Source: Chitinophagaceae bacterium
GTDB taxonomy: Bacteria; Bacteroidota; Bacteroidia; Chitinophagales; Chitinophagaceae
Length of the DNA stretch: 64,000 nt
Assembly (NCBI GenBank): GCA_023957575.1
Contig: JAMLGU010000001.1
Coordinates: 434,001-498,000, forward strand
Direction of reading: 5' to 3'
This document shows, piece after piece, positions 8,872 through 17,117 of this stretch; within the stretch, counting starts at the first letter, position 1, and each line of letters starts with the position of its first letter. Both the position numbers and the translations under genes were made by a program. The notes beneath the pieces were generated by a model. It did not search any database. It had not been told where the DNA came from and worked only from the letters and a program-made list of their open reading frames with translations.

Positions 8872-9488
8872 TAATGTATTGCTATTAATTGCTTGTCGAA
8901 GATAGTAAATTCGTAGTGTTTATTATAAATCCTGCCGCTAATGGTGCCTATCAGTATGCCCAGCAAAGCGCCACTAAACACATCAAAAGGATAATGCACG
9001 CCCACATATACCTGTGCAAAGCCGATAACCGCAGCCCAGATGAAGATTATCCATGATTGCCTGAAAACAGGTCGAAATGTCAAAAATATGAATGTGGCAA
9101 GTCCGAAATGATTGATAGCATGATTAGATACAAAACTATAACCACCGGAGCAGCGACCCAAAACCAACCTAACAAAACCCAGCATGTTTATATCCTGACA
9201 AGGACGCAGCCTTTCAAATAATGACTTAAATACGCGCGCCCCTGTCAGATCGGTTATGGCAAAGGTGCAAAGCGCAAATAAAAGCCAAATCCAACCTGTT
9301 TTTTTAAAATTTATGAGAACAAAAAGTATTATAAACAAATAAAAAGGCGCCCAAAAAAAAGCATTTCTGAAAGCCGGCATTACCGTGTCCATAAAATCAT
9401 TGGCCATATAGGTATTAATGGCATAAAAAAAATGTCGGTCTAAGTTATCGAGCCAGTCAGGAAAAGGTATGTACACAAACGGGTGCAT
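8871..9488 (-). CDS. PAP2-family membrane phosphatase
   Basis: About 205 residues carry five or six transmembrane helices and the three PAP2 phosphatase motifs: KSLFERLRPC, SFVSNHA and YVGVHYPFDV. Such enzymes remove phosphate from undecaprenyl pyrophosphate or phosphatidic acid on the periplasmic face. The ATG at 9488 is preferred over an in-frame GTG at 9506 because a -7 promoter element overlaps the codons in between. The histidines of motifs 2 and 3 are intact, so the enzyme is probably active; the substrate is not predictable. Confidence 0.9.
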   Translation of the reverse strand: MHPFVYIPFPDWLDNLDRHFFYAINTYMANDFMDTVMPAFRNAFFWAPFYLFIILFVLINFKKTGWIWLLFALCTFAITDLTGARVFKSLFERLRPCQDINMLGFVRLVLGRCSGGYSFVSNHAINHFGLATFIFLTFRPVFRQSWIIFIWAAVIGFAQVYVGVHYPFDVFSGALLGILIGTISGRIYNKHYEFTIFDKQLIAIH

Positions 9489-9492
9489 TTTG

Positions 9493-9500
9493 CAAAAATA
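9493..9500 (-). promoter_or_regulatory. -7 promoter element of the PAP2-CNNM operon
   Basis: On the minus strand TATTTTTG fits the TAnnTTTG consensus and ends only 4 bp before the ATG at 9488. This again implies a nearly leaderless transcript. Confidence 0.4.
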
Positions 9501-9506
9501 AGGCAC

Positions 9507-9985
9507 AAAAGCCTGTAAGAGGGTACTTTAAAGGTTAAAATTTGAAAGTAGCCAATAACTTATTAGTAATCAATAATTTATAAAGGAGGTATTTTATATA
9601 TATCGTTTCCTGTCAATATAGGTAGTTTTTCTGCAACACCGGTAATTGGTTATTTGAGTAAAGCTATTGTGAAAAACAAGGTTAATTAATTCGAAAAAGA
9701 TAAATGACCTCAAGCAATCCAGACAGATCTGAAAATAGTATGGCAAAAAATTTCCCCATTAGGAAAAAAGGGTATTTTACCTTTTTACAAATAAGAAATA
9801 ATTGGGGGTATTTCTATTCGTAATTTAAATATTTAAATACCTTTCACAACGTATATTATTTTAAAGATGGCTCTAATTCATTGAGTATGAGTGAAATGTA
9901 TAATTATTTACAGATAAAGAATGATTCGTATATTTGGGAGTGTCAGACATTATTGGACGGCACCGAAACGAAAAATTTATAGAAA
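9507..9985. other. AT-rich gap with a 31-codon ORF at 9887-9982
   Basis: No full-length gene is visible. The plus strand has a short ORF at 9887-9982 beginning MSEMYNYLQIKNDSYIW and ending TKNL; it could be a small gene or the 5' remnant of a longer one cut by the cassette-like DNA that follows. A TATATTTG promoter-like octamer lies at its 3' end. The gap marks the switch from conserved operons to the accessory island. Confidence 0.3.
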
Positions 9986-10801
9986 ATGAGTATTATAAAA
10001 CTAAACGACATTTTACGACTTGAAAATCTTGGAAACGTGAAAATTCGTTTCAATTTAATGTTTGCTCAAAATTGGAACCCAATAGAACTTTTTAAAAATG
10101 GCGATATTTCCACAATGCTTGCTGGACAGTATTGGAATTACAACAAAAACAAATCATACAAAGTAGGACAAATAACGGTTGGACTTGTTAAGATAAAGCC
10201 GAACGAAAATTTTTGGTTGCTATTTCATATCGGTCAAGTAACTAAGGATTTGAATATACTCAACGGTGTGGGTTACGAATATCAAGGCTTACCCGAATAT
10301 GAAAAATACATTGGACGTTTAATCGTAAAATTTAAGAATAAGGCACAGACAATGATTCGTAACGCTGAATCAGTAATCGATGACTGCTATATTTCTCAAA
10401 TTTTACCTGACACATTCGACAATGACTTATTCCCAGGCTATGAAAAGGTAAATATCTCTTGGGGTGAAATGAAGCGTGTTTTAGAGAAAGACAACTGGAA
10501 AACCGCATTACAAAACCAAAAAGGAGTTTATCTGCTGACTGACAAATCAAATGGTAAAATGTATGTTGGATCAGCTTACGGAGAAAATATGATTTTAGGG
10601 CGTTGGCGAGCTTATATCTCAACTGGACATGGTGGGAATATGGGACTTAAAAAACTAACATTTGACCATATAAAACAGAATTTCAAATATTCAATCCTCG
10701 ATATTTACAAATCAACAACGGATGACCAAACCATAATTGAAAGGGAAAATTGGTGGAAGGTGGTTTTACAAAGCAGACAATTTGGGTACAATGAAAACTA
10801 A
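9986..10801 (+). CDS. GIY-YIG nuclease-domain protein
   Basis: This 271-residue protein has an uncharacterised N-terminal part (1-170) and a C-terminal GIY-YIG endonuclease domain (about 178-270). The domain's signature strands appear as GVYLL and YVGSA, followed by the catalytic Arg in GRWRAY, the metal-binding Glu in IIERENW and the closing FGYN. All key positions are present, so a catalytically competent stand-alone nuclease is likely. Base composition is AT-rich and it is immediately followed by an attC-like element, so it looks like a mobile cassette cargo gene. A role in defence or DNA repair is conjecture. Confidence 0.75.
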   Translation: MSIIKLNDILRLENLGNVKIRFNLMFAQNWNPIELFKNGDISTMLAGQYWNYNKNKSYKVGQITVGLVKIKPNENFWLLFHIGQVTKDLNILNGVGYEYQGLPEYEKYIGRLIVKFKNKAQTMIRNAESVIDDCYISQILPDTFDNDLFPGYEKVNISWGEMKRVLEKDNWKTALQNQKGVYLLTDKSNGKMYVGSAYGENMILGRWRAYISTGHGGNMGLKKLTFDHIKQNFKYSILDIYKSTTDDQTIIERENWWKVVLQSRQFGYNEN

Positions 10802-10854
10802 CGGAAGACAAAGAGCCACTGGCTATAATGACCAGTTTTTTCGTCAGATGGGTT

Positions 10855-10950
10855 TAACATCTTCCTTCGATATATTTTCGTATATTTGAACTTTGACGAT
10901 CGCTCAGAATTTTCGGTTGAATATCCTGCCCGAACGCCAAGCCGCCAACC
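10855..10950 (+). repeat. attC-like element, copy 1 (5' flank of the group II intron)
   Basis: About 95 bp that aligns with 12550-12643. Shared blocks are ATATTTGAA, TCGCT, AATTTT followed by CGG or GGG, AATA with CC, and the closing CCAAGC(C/T)GCCAACC immediately before the intron. This half-site resembles the conserved repeat that separates cassettes in Bacteroidota integron-like arrays. The block starts about 50 bp after the GIY-YIG stop codon. Confidence 0.5.
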
Positions 10951-11753
10951 GTGTGTGCCTTGAGAACCTTGTAAAATGTTCGCAACTTTAAATCAGATGA
11001 GAGTAGGTCTCTCGATGAGGGTATTCAGGAAATCTCATCAAACTGCCTTATGGTGCGCTCATTGAAAACGATGAGGGTATTGAGCGATAAGGGAAAACGG
11101 AAACAAGAGATTTACGAAAGTGAGTGTATAGGAGCTGAACCATTCGACCCGGCTCAGGGTAAACTTTAGTCAACCATTCGATGAAGCTTCGTAAGCGCAA
11201 TAGAAAGTGCCAAAAAATAGGTGGTTATGTTTGTGTCTATGATAAAGTATAACGGACAACCTGATTACTGGTTACACGGCACTCGGGGTTAAGATGGCAG
11301 GAACTATACATAGGCCGATTTGAGGAACAAGGGAACTCATTATTGCTATGTCAAATCCAAAAGAGGAAGCAGACGCCAAAGGATGTGGGCGCGATAATGG
11401 GGGCAGACTTAGTCGTAGTAGTGATGATCCTGATAACTATCGGGATTATAATGAAGACGGAGCAAAGGGCTAAGCGTGTTATGTAAAACAAGAATGAACA
11501 ACCGATAAAAAGGGATGATTGATTACTATGAGACAAAATCACAGCCAATAACCAATACAAATATGCGGCATTAAAATACCTGCGAACGAAGTACAGGGAA
11601 AATCCTAAACTATTTGTTCATTGGTCATTGATGCATCCGTAAAAGATAAAGTTTTATCTTTGAGTGATTTTAACACGAAGAGCCGTATGACGGGAGACTT
11701 TCATGTACGGTTCCGTGGGAATGCAGGGGTGAAATTCCTCTGTATGACCCGAT
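10951..11753 (+). mobile_element. ORF-less group II intron (about 0.8 kb)
   Basis: The 5' end reads GTGTGTGCC (GUGYG consensus). The 3' end has a canonical 34-nt domain V (11680-11713), followed by a domain VI hairpin with a bulged A in TATGACC and terminal CCCGAT. A domain III-like segment occurs near 11320. Domain IV has no reverse transcriptase gene. Near 11560-11640 a short open stretch encodes a KYLRTKYRENPKLF peptide that may be a remnant of the maturase, and a small hairpin at 11641-11661 caps the domain. Splicing or mobility would need a maturase from elsewhere. Boundaries are good to a few bases. Confidence 0.8.
11680..11713 (+). ncRNA. Group II intron domain V
   Basis: The 34-nt hairpin starts GAGCCGTATG and ends CATGTACGGTTC; arms GAGCCGTAT and GTACGGTTC pair. 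It carries the AGC catalytic triad and a short bulge, as in bacterial group II introns. This is the strongest single piece of evidence for the intron. Confidence 0.88.
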
Positions 11754-11803
11754 TGGCAGAAATCCTATAAAAAAAATCAAAACAAGATTTTCAGCTCAAA
11801 AGT

Positions 11804-11833
11804 TCCCAATTTGGGATTGTTTTTTTATTTTTG
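11804..11833 (+). promoter_or_regulatory. HigBA promoter with palindromic operator
   Basis: TCCCAATTTGGGA (11804-11816) is a perfect 13-bp palindrome, followed by the -7 element TATTTTTG (11826-11833) 15 bp before higB. A palindrome just upstream of the -7 box is the expected site for autorepression by the HigA helix-turn-helix protein. The binding is inferred. Confidence 0.55.
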
Positions 11834-11848
11834 TAGCAAAAATAAAAA

Positions 11849-12142
11849 TTGAGAGTTATTGCCAAAAAGATACTGCGTGAGTTCTGGGAAAAGCATTCCG
11901 ATTGTGAACAGCAATTGAAAGCTTGGTATCTGGAAGCTGATAAAGGAACTTGGAAGAATCTGAACGAATTAAAGTCGGAGTATCCAAGTGCAAGTATCTT
12001 GTATGATAATCGAGTTTGTTTCAACATTAAAGGAAACAATTACAGATTAATCGTAAAAATAAATTTCAGTTATCAAATGATGTGGATTCGATTTATTGGA
12101 ACCCATGTTGAATATGATAAAATAAATGCCAATAAAATTTAA
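11849..12142 (+). CDS. higB: HigB-type mRNA interferase toxin
   Basis: The 97-residue protein has the RelE/HigB fold pattern: MRVIAKKILREFWEKH start, the central LKAWYLEADKGTWKN helix region, YRLIVKINF strand and the WIRFIGTHVEYDK end typical of the HigB_toxin family. It would cleave mRNA on the ribosome. The start is TTG at 11849, since the MRVI N-terminus is conserved and no ATG is available. It is 3 bp from the antitoxin gene, with toxin first as usual for HigBA. Confidence 0.9.
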   Translation: MRVIAKKILREFWEKHSDCEQQLKAWYLEADKGTWKNLNELKSEYPSASILYDNRVCFNIKGNNYRLIVKINFSYQMMWIRFIGTHVEYDKINANKI

Positions 12143-12145
12143 AAG

Positions 12146-12502
12146 ATGAGATTAAAACCCATAAAAACAGAAAATGATTATAATCAAGCTTTAAATAGAC
12201 TTGAAAAGATATTTGATGCTCAACCAGGAACCAAAGAAGGTGATGAATTAGAGATTTTAGGAATTTTGCTAGGAAATTATGAAAATGAAAATTTCCCAAT
12301 TGATCTACCCGATCCAATAGAAGCTATCAAATTTAGAATGGAACAGCTTAATTATTCTCAAAGTGATTTAGCTGAAGTTATCGGTTTAAAAAGTAGAGCA
12401 AGTGAAATCCTAAATCGAAAAAGAAAATTAACCTTGGATATGATAAGAAAAATTACAGAAAAATTACATATCCCAACAGAAGTTCTTATTCAAGCGTACT
12501 GA
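12146..12502 (+). CDS. higA: HigA-type antitoxin
   Basis: This 118-residue protein has an N-terminal toxin-binding part and a C-terminal XRE helix-turn-helix (about 65-112, with SQSDLAEVIGLKSRASEILNR). It neutralises HigB and should repress the operon through the palindrome at 11804. The pair lies between two attC-like/intron segments, and toxin-antitoxin modules are common stabilising cargo of integron cassettes. Confidence 0.9.
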   Translation: MRLKPIKTENDYNQALNRLEKIFDAQPGTKEGDELEILGILLGNYENENFPIDLPDPIEAIKFRMEQLNYSQSDLAEVIGLKSRASEILNRKRKLTLDMIRKITEKLHIPTEVLIQAY

Positions 12503-12549
12503 AAATTAGGACTTCTCCCAACGGCCAGTTTGGCGCAAGCGGAGGTGAA

Positions 12550-12643
12550 GTTCTACGTTTGAAAAATTTTTAATATATTTGAAGTGTCTGCTTCGCTTCA
12601 AATTTTGGGATAATAGTCCCCGCCAGCGGCCAAGCTGCCAACC
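12550..12643 (+). repeat. attC-like element, copy 2 (5' flank of the intron fragment)
   Basis: Related to 10855-10950 (ATATTTGAA, TTCGCT, AAATTTTGGG, AATAGTCC, CCAAGCTGCCAACC) and joined to intron sequence at the same base. Just upstream, at 12517-12550, is CCCAACGGCCAG followed by GGCGCAAGCGG and AAGTTCTACG, a block I associate with Bacteroidota cassette junctions. Confidence 0.5.
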
Positions 12644-12757
12644 GTGTGTGCCTTGAGAACGTTGGAAAATGTTCGCAACTTTAAATCAGATGAGAGAAGG
12701 TCTCTCGATGAGGGTTTTCAGGAAATCTCATCAAACTGCCTTATGGTGCGCTCATTG
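12644..12757 (+). mobile_element. Truncated 5' fragment of a second group II intron copy
   Basis: About 114 bp nearly identical to 10951-11064 (a few substitutions), starting at the same GTGTGTGCC boundary and ending abruptly at GCGCTCATTG. Domains II-VI are missing, so the copy cannot splice. It shows the intron inserted at least twice in this island. Confidence 0.8.
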
Positions 12758-12993
12758 GAACCTCGCCCATGGCAGGTGTTTAGTGGAGTGCAGCTACATA
12801 GCGTTGGCGCGCCACCGGCTTACTACGAAACGATAAAAACACAAACCCTACGGGAAACAAAACTTTCTATCCCTAAAATTGCCATTCTATCCCAGAAATT
12901 TTAAAGTTAAAATCTATACGGCTTCCTTTGTTCTTATTAAAGGAAGGAAACTTAAAAATCATGATAGACAAAAGGAATAAAAATGAAATCTCT
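12758..12993. other. Intergenic DNA without recognised gene
   Basis: The sequence after the intron break (with GGCGCGCCACCGG near 12808) is of mixed composition and contains no supported gene. It leads into the leader of the FISUMP gene. Confidence 0.3.
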
Positions 12994-13305
12994 ATGAAAA
13001 AAATTAAACTCTTTTATTTAACCGTAGTATTGGCGGTTGCAGGCATCGCATCGTCGTATGCACAAAGTTCAGTTAAGGATATTGACGACAATGTTTACAA
13101 TACGGTGAAAATCGGTAATCAACTCTGGCTAAAGGAAAATCTGAAAGTAACTAAATTTAATGATGGTTCTCCCATTCCAAACATTTCGAAGAAAACTGTC
13201 TATGGTACCACCGACCGAACGGGTGCCTGGTATTGGGATTATGCAGATAATCCCGAAAATAATAAAAGGTATGGTAAATACAATAAAATAGAGCCCGATC
13301 CTTAG
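12994..13305 (+). pseudogene. Truncated FISUMP-domain secreted protein
   Basis: The ATG at 12994 starts a signal peptide ([19 protein letters not shown], cleavage after SYA). The start of a Fibrobacter succinogenes major paralogous (FISUMP) domain follows: [19 protein letters not shown] and [16 protein letters not shown]. The domain normally spans about 170 residues; here it breaks off after RYGKYN and the last codons (KIEPDP) lie inside a terminator hairpin. This is therefore probably a 3'-truncated gene joined to a foreign terminator. An upstream in-frame start at 12928 would precede the signal peptide and is rejected. Confidence 0.7.
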
Positions 13306-13322
13306 CGACCGGGACTTTTTTT
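13294..13322 (+). terminator. Rho-independent terminator after the FISUMP fragment
   Basis: CCCGATC (13294-13300) pairs with GACCGGG (13307-13313, one mismatch), followed by a T7 tract. The stop codon of the truncated gene lies in the loop. Confidence 0.65.
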
Positions 13323-13443
13323 AAAATCCTTGTCCAACCCTCCAATAACCTTGCCTAAAAATGTATAGAACTACACCGTAATCCCATGTATTTAAATGCC
13401 ATTCTTTAAATTTCCTCGTGCAGGGGTTAATATTCAGTAAAAC

Positions 13444-14367
13444 TCATTTATTTACCTGAAATGTTCTGTCGCCATTTTTAAACAATCCTACAATCTGATT
13501 GGCGGCGGCAATACCTGCATTGATGTTGGCTTCGGCAGTCTGTGCGCCCATTTTTTTGGGAGTGCAGTACATACGGTTGTCGCATACATTATCTATGGCT
13601 TCTTTTTTGGCAGGCTGAATATCACTCACGTATTTAAAATCTTTTCTTTCCGCAAACATTTTGAGCAATCCGTCTTCATTGATAACCTCCCTTCTTGCAG
13701 TATTCACTAAGGTTGCATTTTTGGGCATCAACGACAACAATTCGTAAGTGATGATTTCCTTGGTTTCTGGTTTCAGTGGTATATGCAGCGATACATACCG
13801 GCACTTTTCGAAAAGCTCCCCGGGGCTATTTGCTCGTTTCACATTTTCTGCCCGAAGATAGGCATCATCTTTGGTAGGAGCGTAGGCATACACCTCCATA
13901 CCCAGTCCCTGTGCTGCTTGTGCCAGGTATTTTGCAGTATTACCCAAGGCATACAAACCGAGCGTTTTACCGCGCAGTTCGGTTCCTGAGCTGCCGTTAA
14001 AAAAATTACGGGCAGCATAGAGCATCAGCCCGATGGCCAGTTCGCCCACCGCATTGGAGTTTTGCCCCGGTGTGTTCATCACTACCACATTTTTTGCAGT
14101 AGCTGCGTCTAAGTCCACATTATCGTATCCGGCGCCTGCCCTTACCACCACTTCCAGATTGGGGGCGGCATCTATTACTTCTTTGTCTATTTTATCGCTT
14201 CGGATAATGATGGCATTTACATCTTCCACCGCTTTTAAAAGTTGTGCTTTCTCTGTGTAGTTTTCGAGTAAAACAATTTCGTAGCCTGCATCCGTTACAA
14301 TTTTGCTGATTCCATCTACAGCGCTTTTTGCAAAAGGCTTTTCTGTTGCAATTAATATTTTTTTCAT
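13444..14367 (-). CDS. serA: D-3-phosphoglycerate dehydrogenase
   Basis: This 307-residue member of the D-isomer 2-hydroxyacid dehydrogenases has the RAGAGYDNVD loop and the NAD-binding region with LGLYALGNTAKYLAQAA. It also has the substrate loop NTARREVINEDGL. The short form lacks the C-terminal ACT domain. It oxidises 3-phosphoglycerate, the first step of serine synthesis. It lies downstream of serC on the same strand, so the pair forms a serine operon. The Rossmann glycine motif is atypical (YALGNTAKY in place of GxGxxG), which is seen in some Bacteroidota forms. Confidence 0.87.
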   Translation of the reverse strand: MKKILIATEKPFAKSAVDGISKIVTDAGYEIVLLENYTEKAQLLKAVEDVNAIIIRSDKIDKEVIDAAPNLEVVVRAGAGYDNVDLDAATAKNVVVMNTPGQNSNAVGELAIGLMLYAARNFFNGSSGTELRGKTLGLYALGNTAKYLAQAAQGLGMEVYAYAPTKDDAYLRAENVKRANSPGELFEKCRYVSLHIPLKPETKEIITYELLSLMPKNATLVNTARREVINEDGLLKMFAERKDFKYVSDIQPAKKEAIDNVCDNRMYCTPKKMGAQTAEANINAGIAAANQIVGLFKNGDRTFQVNK

Positions 14368-14455
14368 TTTGGCAAGTATTTTAACCCGTTTGAAATTTGA
14401 AGTTTGAGGTTCAAGGTTAGTTGAATCTCAAACTCCAAACCTCCGAATAATTGTA

Positions 14456-15529
14456 TTAAGAATTCATTTTCTCAAACTCCTGCATACAGTCTATCAGCGC
14501 CTGTACGCTTTCTTTGGGCAATGCATTGTAAGTAGAAGCGCGAAATCCGCCCACAGACCGGTGCCCCTTGATGCCTACCATCCCTTTGCTTTTTGCAAAC
14601 TCCAGAAATGCAGCCTCCTTATCATGATGTCCTTCTGCCATCACGAAACAGATATTCATGATTGAGCGGTCTTCTTTGGCAGCAGTACCTACAAATAAAG
14701 GATTGCGGTCAATTTCATCATACAGCAGTTGTGCTTTCTCCACATTATGTTTATTTATGGCTTCCAAACCTCCGTTTTCTTTTACCCACTTCAGCGTTTG
14801 TGTCATTACATAAATCGGAAATACAGGAGGCGTATTATACATGGAGCCTCCTTCAATATGGGTTTTATAATTAAGCATACTGGGTATGTAACGGCTCACC
14901 TTGCCCAGCACATCTTCCCTGATGATGGCAAAAGTAACACCTGCTGGTCCTACATTTTTTTGAGCCCCGCCATAAATGATGGCATATTTTGACACATCTA
15001 CCGGACGACTCATAATATCAGACGACATATCGGCCACTAATGGAACCGGAGAAGAAATATCTTCCCTGATTTCGGTACCGTAAATAGTATTATTGGTGGT
15101 TATATGGAAATAATCCACATCCGAAGGTATTTCATAGCCCTTGGGGATATAGGAATAGGTTTTGTCTGCCGATGAAGCTACAGCAACTGCTTCTCCCAGT
15201 CCTTTGGCTTCTTTCAGCGCTTTTTTGGCCCAAACGCCTGTTTCAAGATAAGCGGCTTTGGTTTCCAGCAGGTTGTAAGGTACCATACAAAACTGCATAC
15301 TGGCACCACCACCCAGAAATATAACTTTGTAATTGTCTGGAATGTTCAATAGCTCACGCCAAAGCGACTCGCACTCATTCATAACGGCTTCCCAGTCTTT
15401 GGAACGGTGCGAAATTTCGATAACTGACATACCAGTCCCGTTGAAGTCTTTCAAAGCATCAATAGCTGCGTCAACAGCCGGACGGGGTAAAACACAAGGT
15501 CCTGCGTTAAAATTGTGAACTGTTTTCAT
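14456..15529 (-). CDS. serC: Phosphoserine aminotransferase
   Basis: The product (357 residues from ATG 15529) begins with [12 protein letters not shown], the SerC signature, and has the PLP-lysine motif [12 protein letters not shown]. It converts 3-phosphohydroxypyruvate to phosphoserine with PLP, one step after SerA. A further upstream in-frame start at 15571 adds 14 residues not found in the family. SerB is not in the window. Confidence 0.95.
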   Translation of the reverse strand: MKTVHNFNAGPCVLPRPAVDAAIDALKDFNGTGMSVIEISHRSKDWEAVMNECESLWRELLNIPDNYKVIFLGGGASMQFCMVPYNLLETKAAYLETGVWAKKALKEAKGLGEAVAVASSADKTYSYIPKGYEIPSDVDYFHITTNNTIYGTEIREDISSPVPLVADMSSDIMSRPVDVSKYAIIYGGAQKNVGPAGVTFAIIREDVLGKVSRYIPSMLNYKTHIEGGSMYNTPPVFPIYVMTQTLKWVKENGGLEAINKHNVEKAQLLYDEIDRNPLFVGTAAKEDRSIMNICFVMAEGHHDKEAAFLEFAKSKGMVGIKGHRSVGGFRASTYNALPKESVQALIDCMQEFEKMNS

Positions 15530-15872
15530 AAAAATATTTGTTATTATTGAATAGTGTAATAATTTGAGCAAGCTAAGTTAGACAGATATTATGGAAAAAA
15601 ATGAAAAAATGATATGATTTATAACATGAAATTGAAAAAATTGGGGATAATTTCTGAGACATTTCGACTGAAAGAAGAAATTTCAACGCGTGAGTTGAAC
15701 GGATTTATTACTTCGGTTTATTTGGTCAGTTTTACTTGGAAAAAGCATAGGAGTTTTTTGAATGTAATATTTTTATGTTTTTTGCAACCTCAAAAAGGTC
15801 ATCAGGTTTTCAATTTTATTAAAGAATTAAATTGCACTACTTTTAAAAAAAACAGAGACAAAGAAATAAGTA

Positions 15873-17108
15873 ATGAAATCCTTGTTCACAATTTTTATCT
15901 TTTTAATAATGGGTGTTAGTTACGCACAGGTAAAGAATGATATTTGGCTTCAAAATTTAATTAGAAAGGAAGCCTCTCCACTCTTACAATCAGTATTAAA
16001 CCAGCCTGATACTTTCAGATACCAGATTATTTATACTAAAATTGACAGGGATAATAAAAATAAGCCCATTTTTAAGAATTATTATTTACATGTGGACAGA
16101 GCGCTGTATTTTTATCCTGCATCGATGGTGAAATTGCCGGTTGCGCTGGCATCTCTTGAAAAGCTGAATACCCAAAAGCTACCGATAAATAAATTTACCT
16201 GCATGCTGATTGACAGTACCAGACCTTGGCAAACTGCCGTAATCAATGACGAAACCTCTGCAACGGGCCTTCCATCAGTTGACCATTATATAAAAAAAAT
16301 ATTTTTGGTGAGCGATAATGACGCATACAATCGTCTGTACCAGTTTGTAGGTCAAAAACAGCTCAACGAGATGCTATGGAAAAAAGGTTACACACAAAGT
16401 AGAATCACCCGGCGTTTTGACAAATCTGATTTTGAGCAAAACAGATATACCAATCAGATTCGGTTCTTTGATAGTGGGAGATTGATTTATACACAGCCTG
16501 AGGCATACAGCGATCTGCAATTCGATTTCTCCAAAAGGATTTTAATGGGGAATGCACATTACGATAAGGATGAAAATTTAGTAAACGAACCCTACGATTT
16601 CACCATGCACAATACCATGCCGCTCGAAGATCTGCAACTGATGATGCAGTCGGTTCTTTTCCCGAAATCGGTGGCCAAAGAGAGAAGATTTAATCTTACT
16701 AAAGAAGACTACCGCTCCTTATATCAATACATGTCCGAAAGGCCGTCGGAAAGCCATTTTCCAAAATATGATACCGACGAATATTTTGACAGTTATACCA
16801 AGTTTTTCTTTTTCAGAGACGGTAAAAGACCGATTCCCGAATACATCAGGTCTTTTAATAAAACCGGCTGGAGTCACGGCTTTTTGACTGATGTGTGCTA
16901 TATTGTTGATTTTAGAAATAATGTAGAATTTATGTTGAGCGGTAGCATATATACCAATAGTGATGGGGTGCTCAATGACAATAAATATGAGTACAACGAA
17001 ATCGGCTATCCGTTTTTCAGAGAAGTAGGTGAAATCATTTACAATTATGAACTGAATCGAAAGCGAAGAAAGCCCGATCTAAGCGAATGGGTGCTTAGGT
17101 ATGATTAA
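15873..17108 (+). CDS. Class A beta-lactamase-like serine hydrolase, exported
   Basis: A signal peptide (1-18, ending SYA) is followed by a penicillin-binding/class A beta-lactamase-type fold: SxxK as SMVK (S84-K87), SDN (147-149) and KTG in FNKTGWSHG. These three motifs define serine beta-lactamases and PBPs. At 411 residues it is longer than a true class A beta-lactamase, and large insertions separate SDN from KTG. A peptidoglycan or other peptide hydrolase is as likely as a drug-resistance enzyme. It is convergent with the 799-residue gene. Confidence 0.8.
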   Translation: MKSLFTIFIFLIMGVSYAQVKNDIWLQNLIRKEASPLLQSVLNQPDTFRYQIIYTKIDRDNKNKPIFKNYYLHVDRALYFYPASMVKLPVALASLEKLNTQKLPINKFTCMLIDSTRPWQTAVINDETSATGLPSVDHYIKKIFLVSDNDAYNRLYQFVGQKQLNEMLWKKGYTQSRITRRFDKSDFEQNRYTNQIRFFDSGRLIYTQPEAYSDLQFDFSKRILMGNAHYDKDENLVNEPYDFTMHNTMPLEDLQLMMQSVLFPKSVAKERRFNLTKEDYRSLYQYMSERPSESHFPKYDTDEYFDSYTKFFFFRDGKRPIPEYIRSFNKTGWSHGFLTDVCYIVDFRNNVEFMLSGSIYTNSDGVLNDNKYEYNEIGYPFFREVGEIIYNYELNRKRRKPDLSEWVLRYD

Positions 17109-17117
17109 CCGAATGTT

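Noticed and set aside
11351..11560. Minus-strand ORF inside the group II intron
   Set aside because: It is on the opposite strand to the intron, of low complexity, and not related to reverse transcriptases.
12644..12904. ORF of 86 codons over the intron fragment
   Set aside because: It translates the 5' end of a group II intron and foreign junction sequence; it is not a protein gene.
15614..15919. ORF of 101 codons before the serine hydrolase
   Set aside because: It overlaps the signal-peptide start of the real gene and has no recognisable features; the 300-bp gap is otherwise empty.
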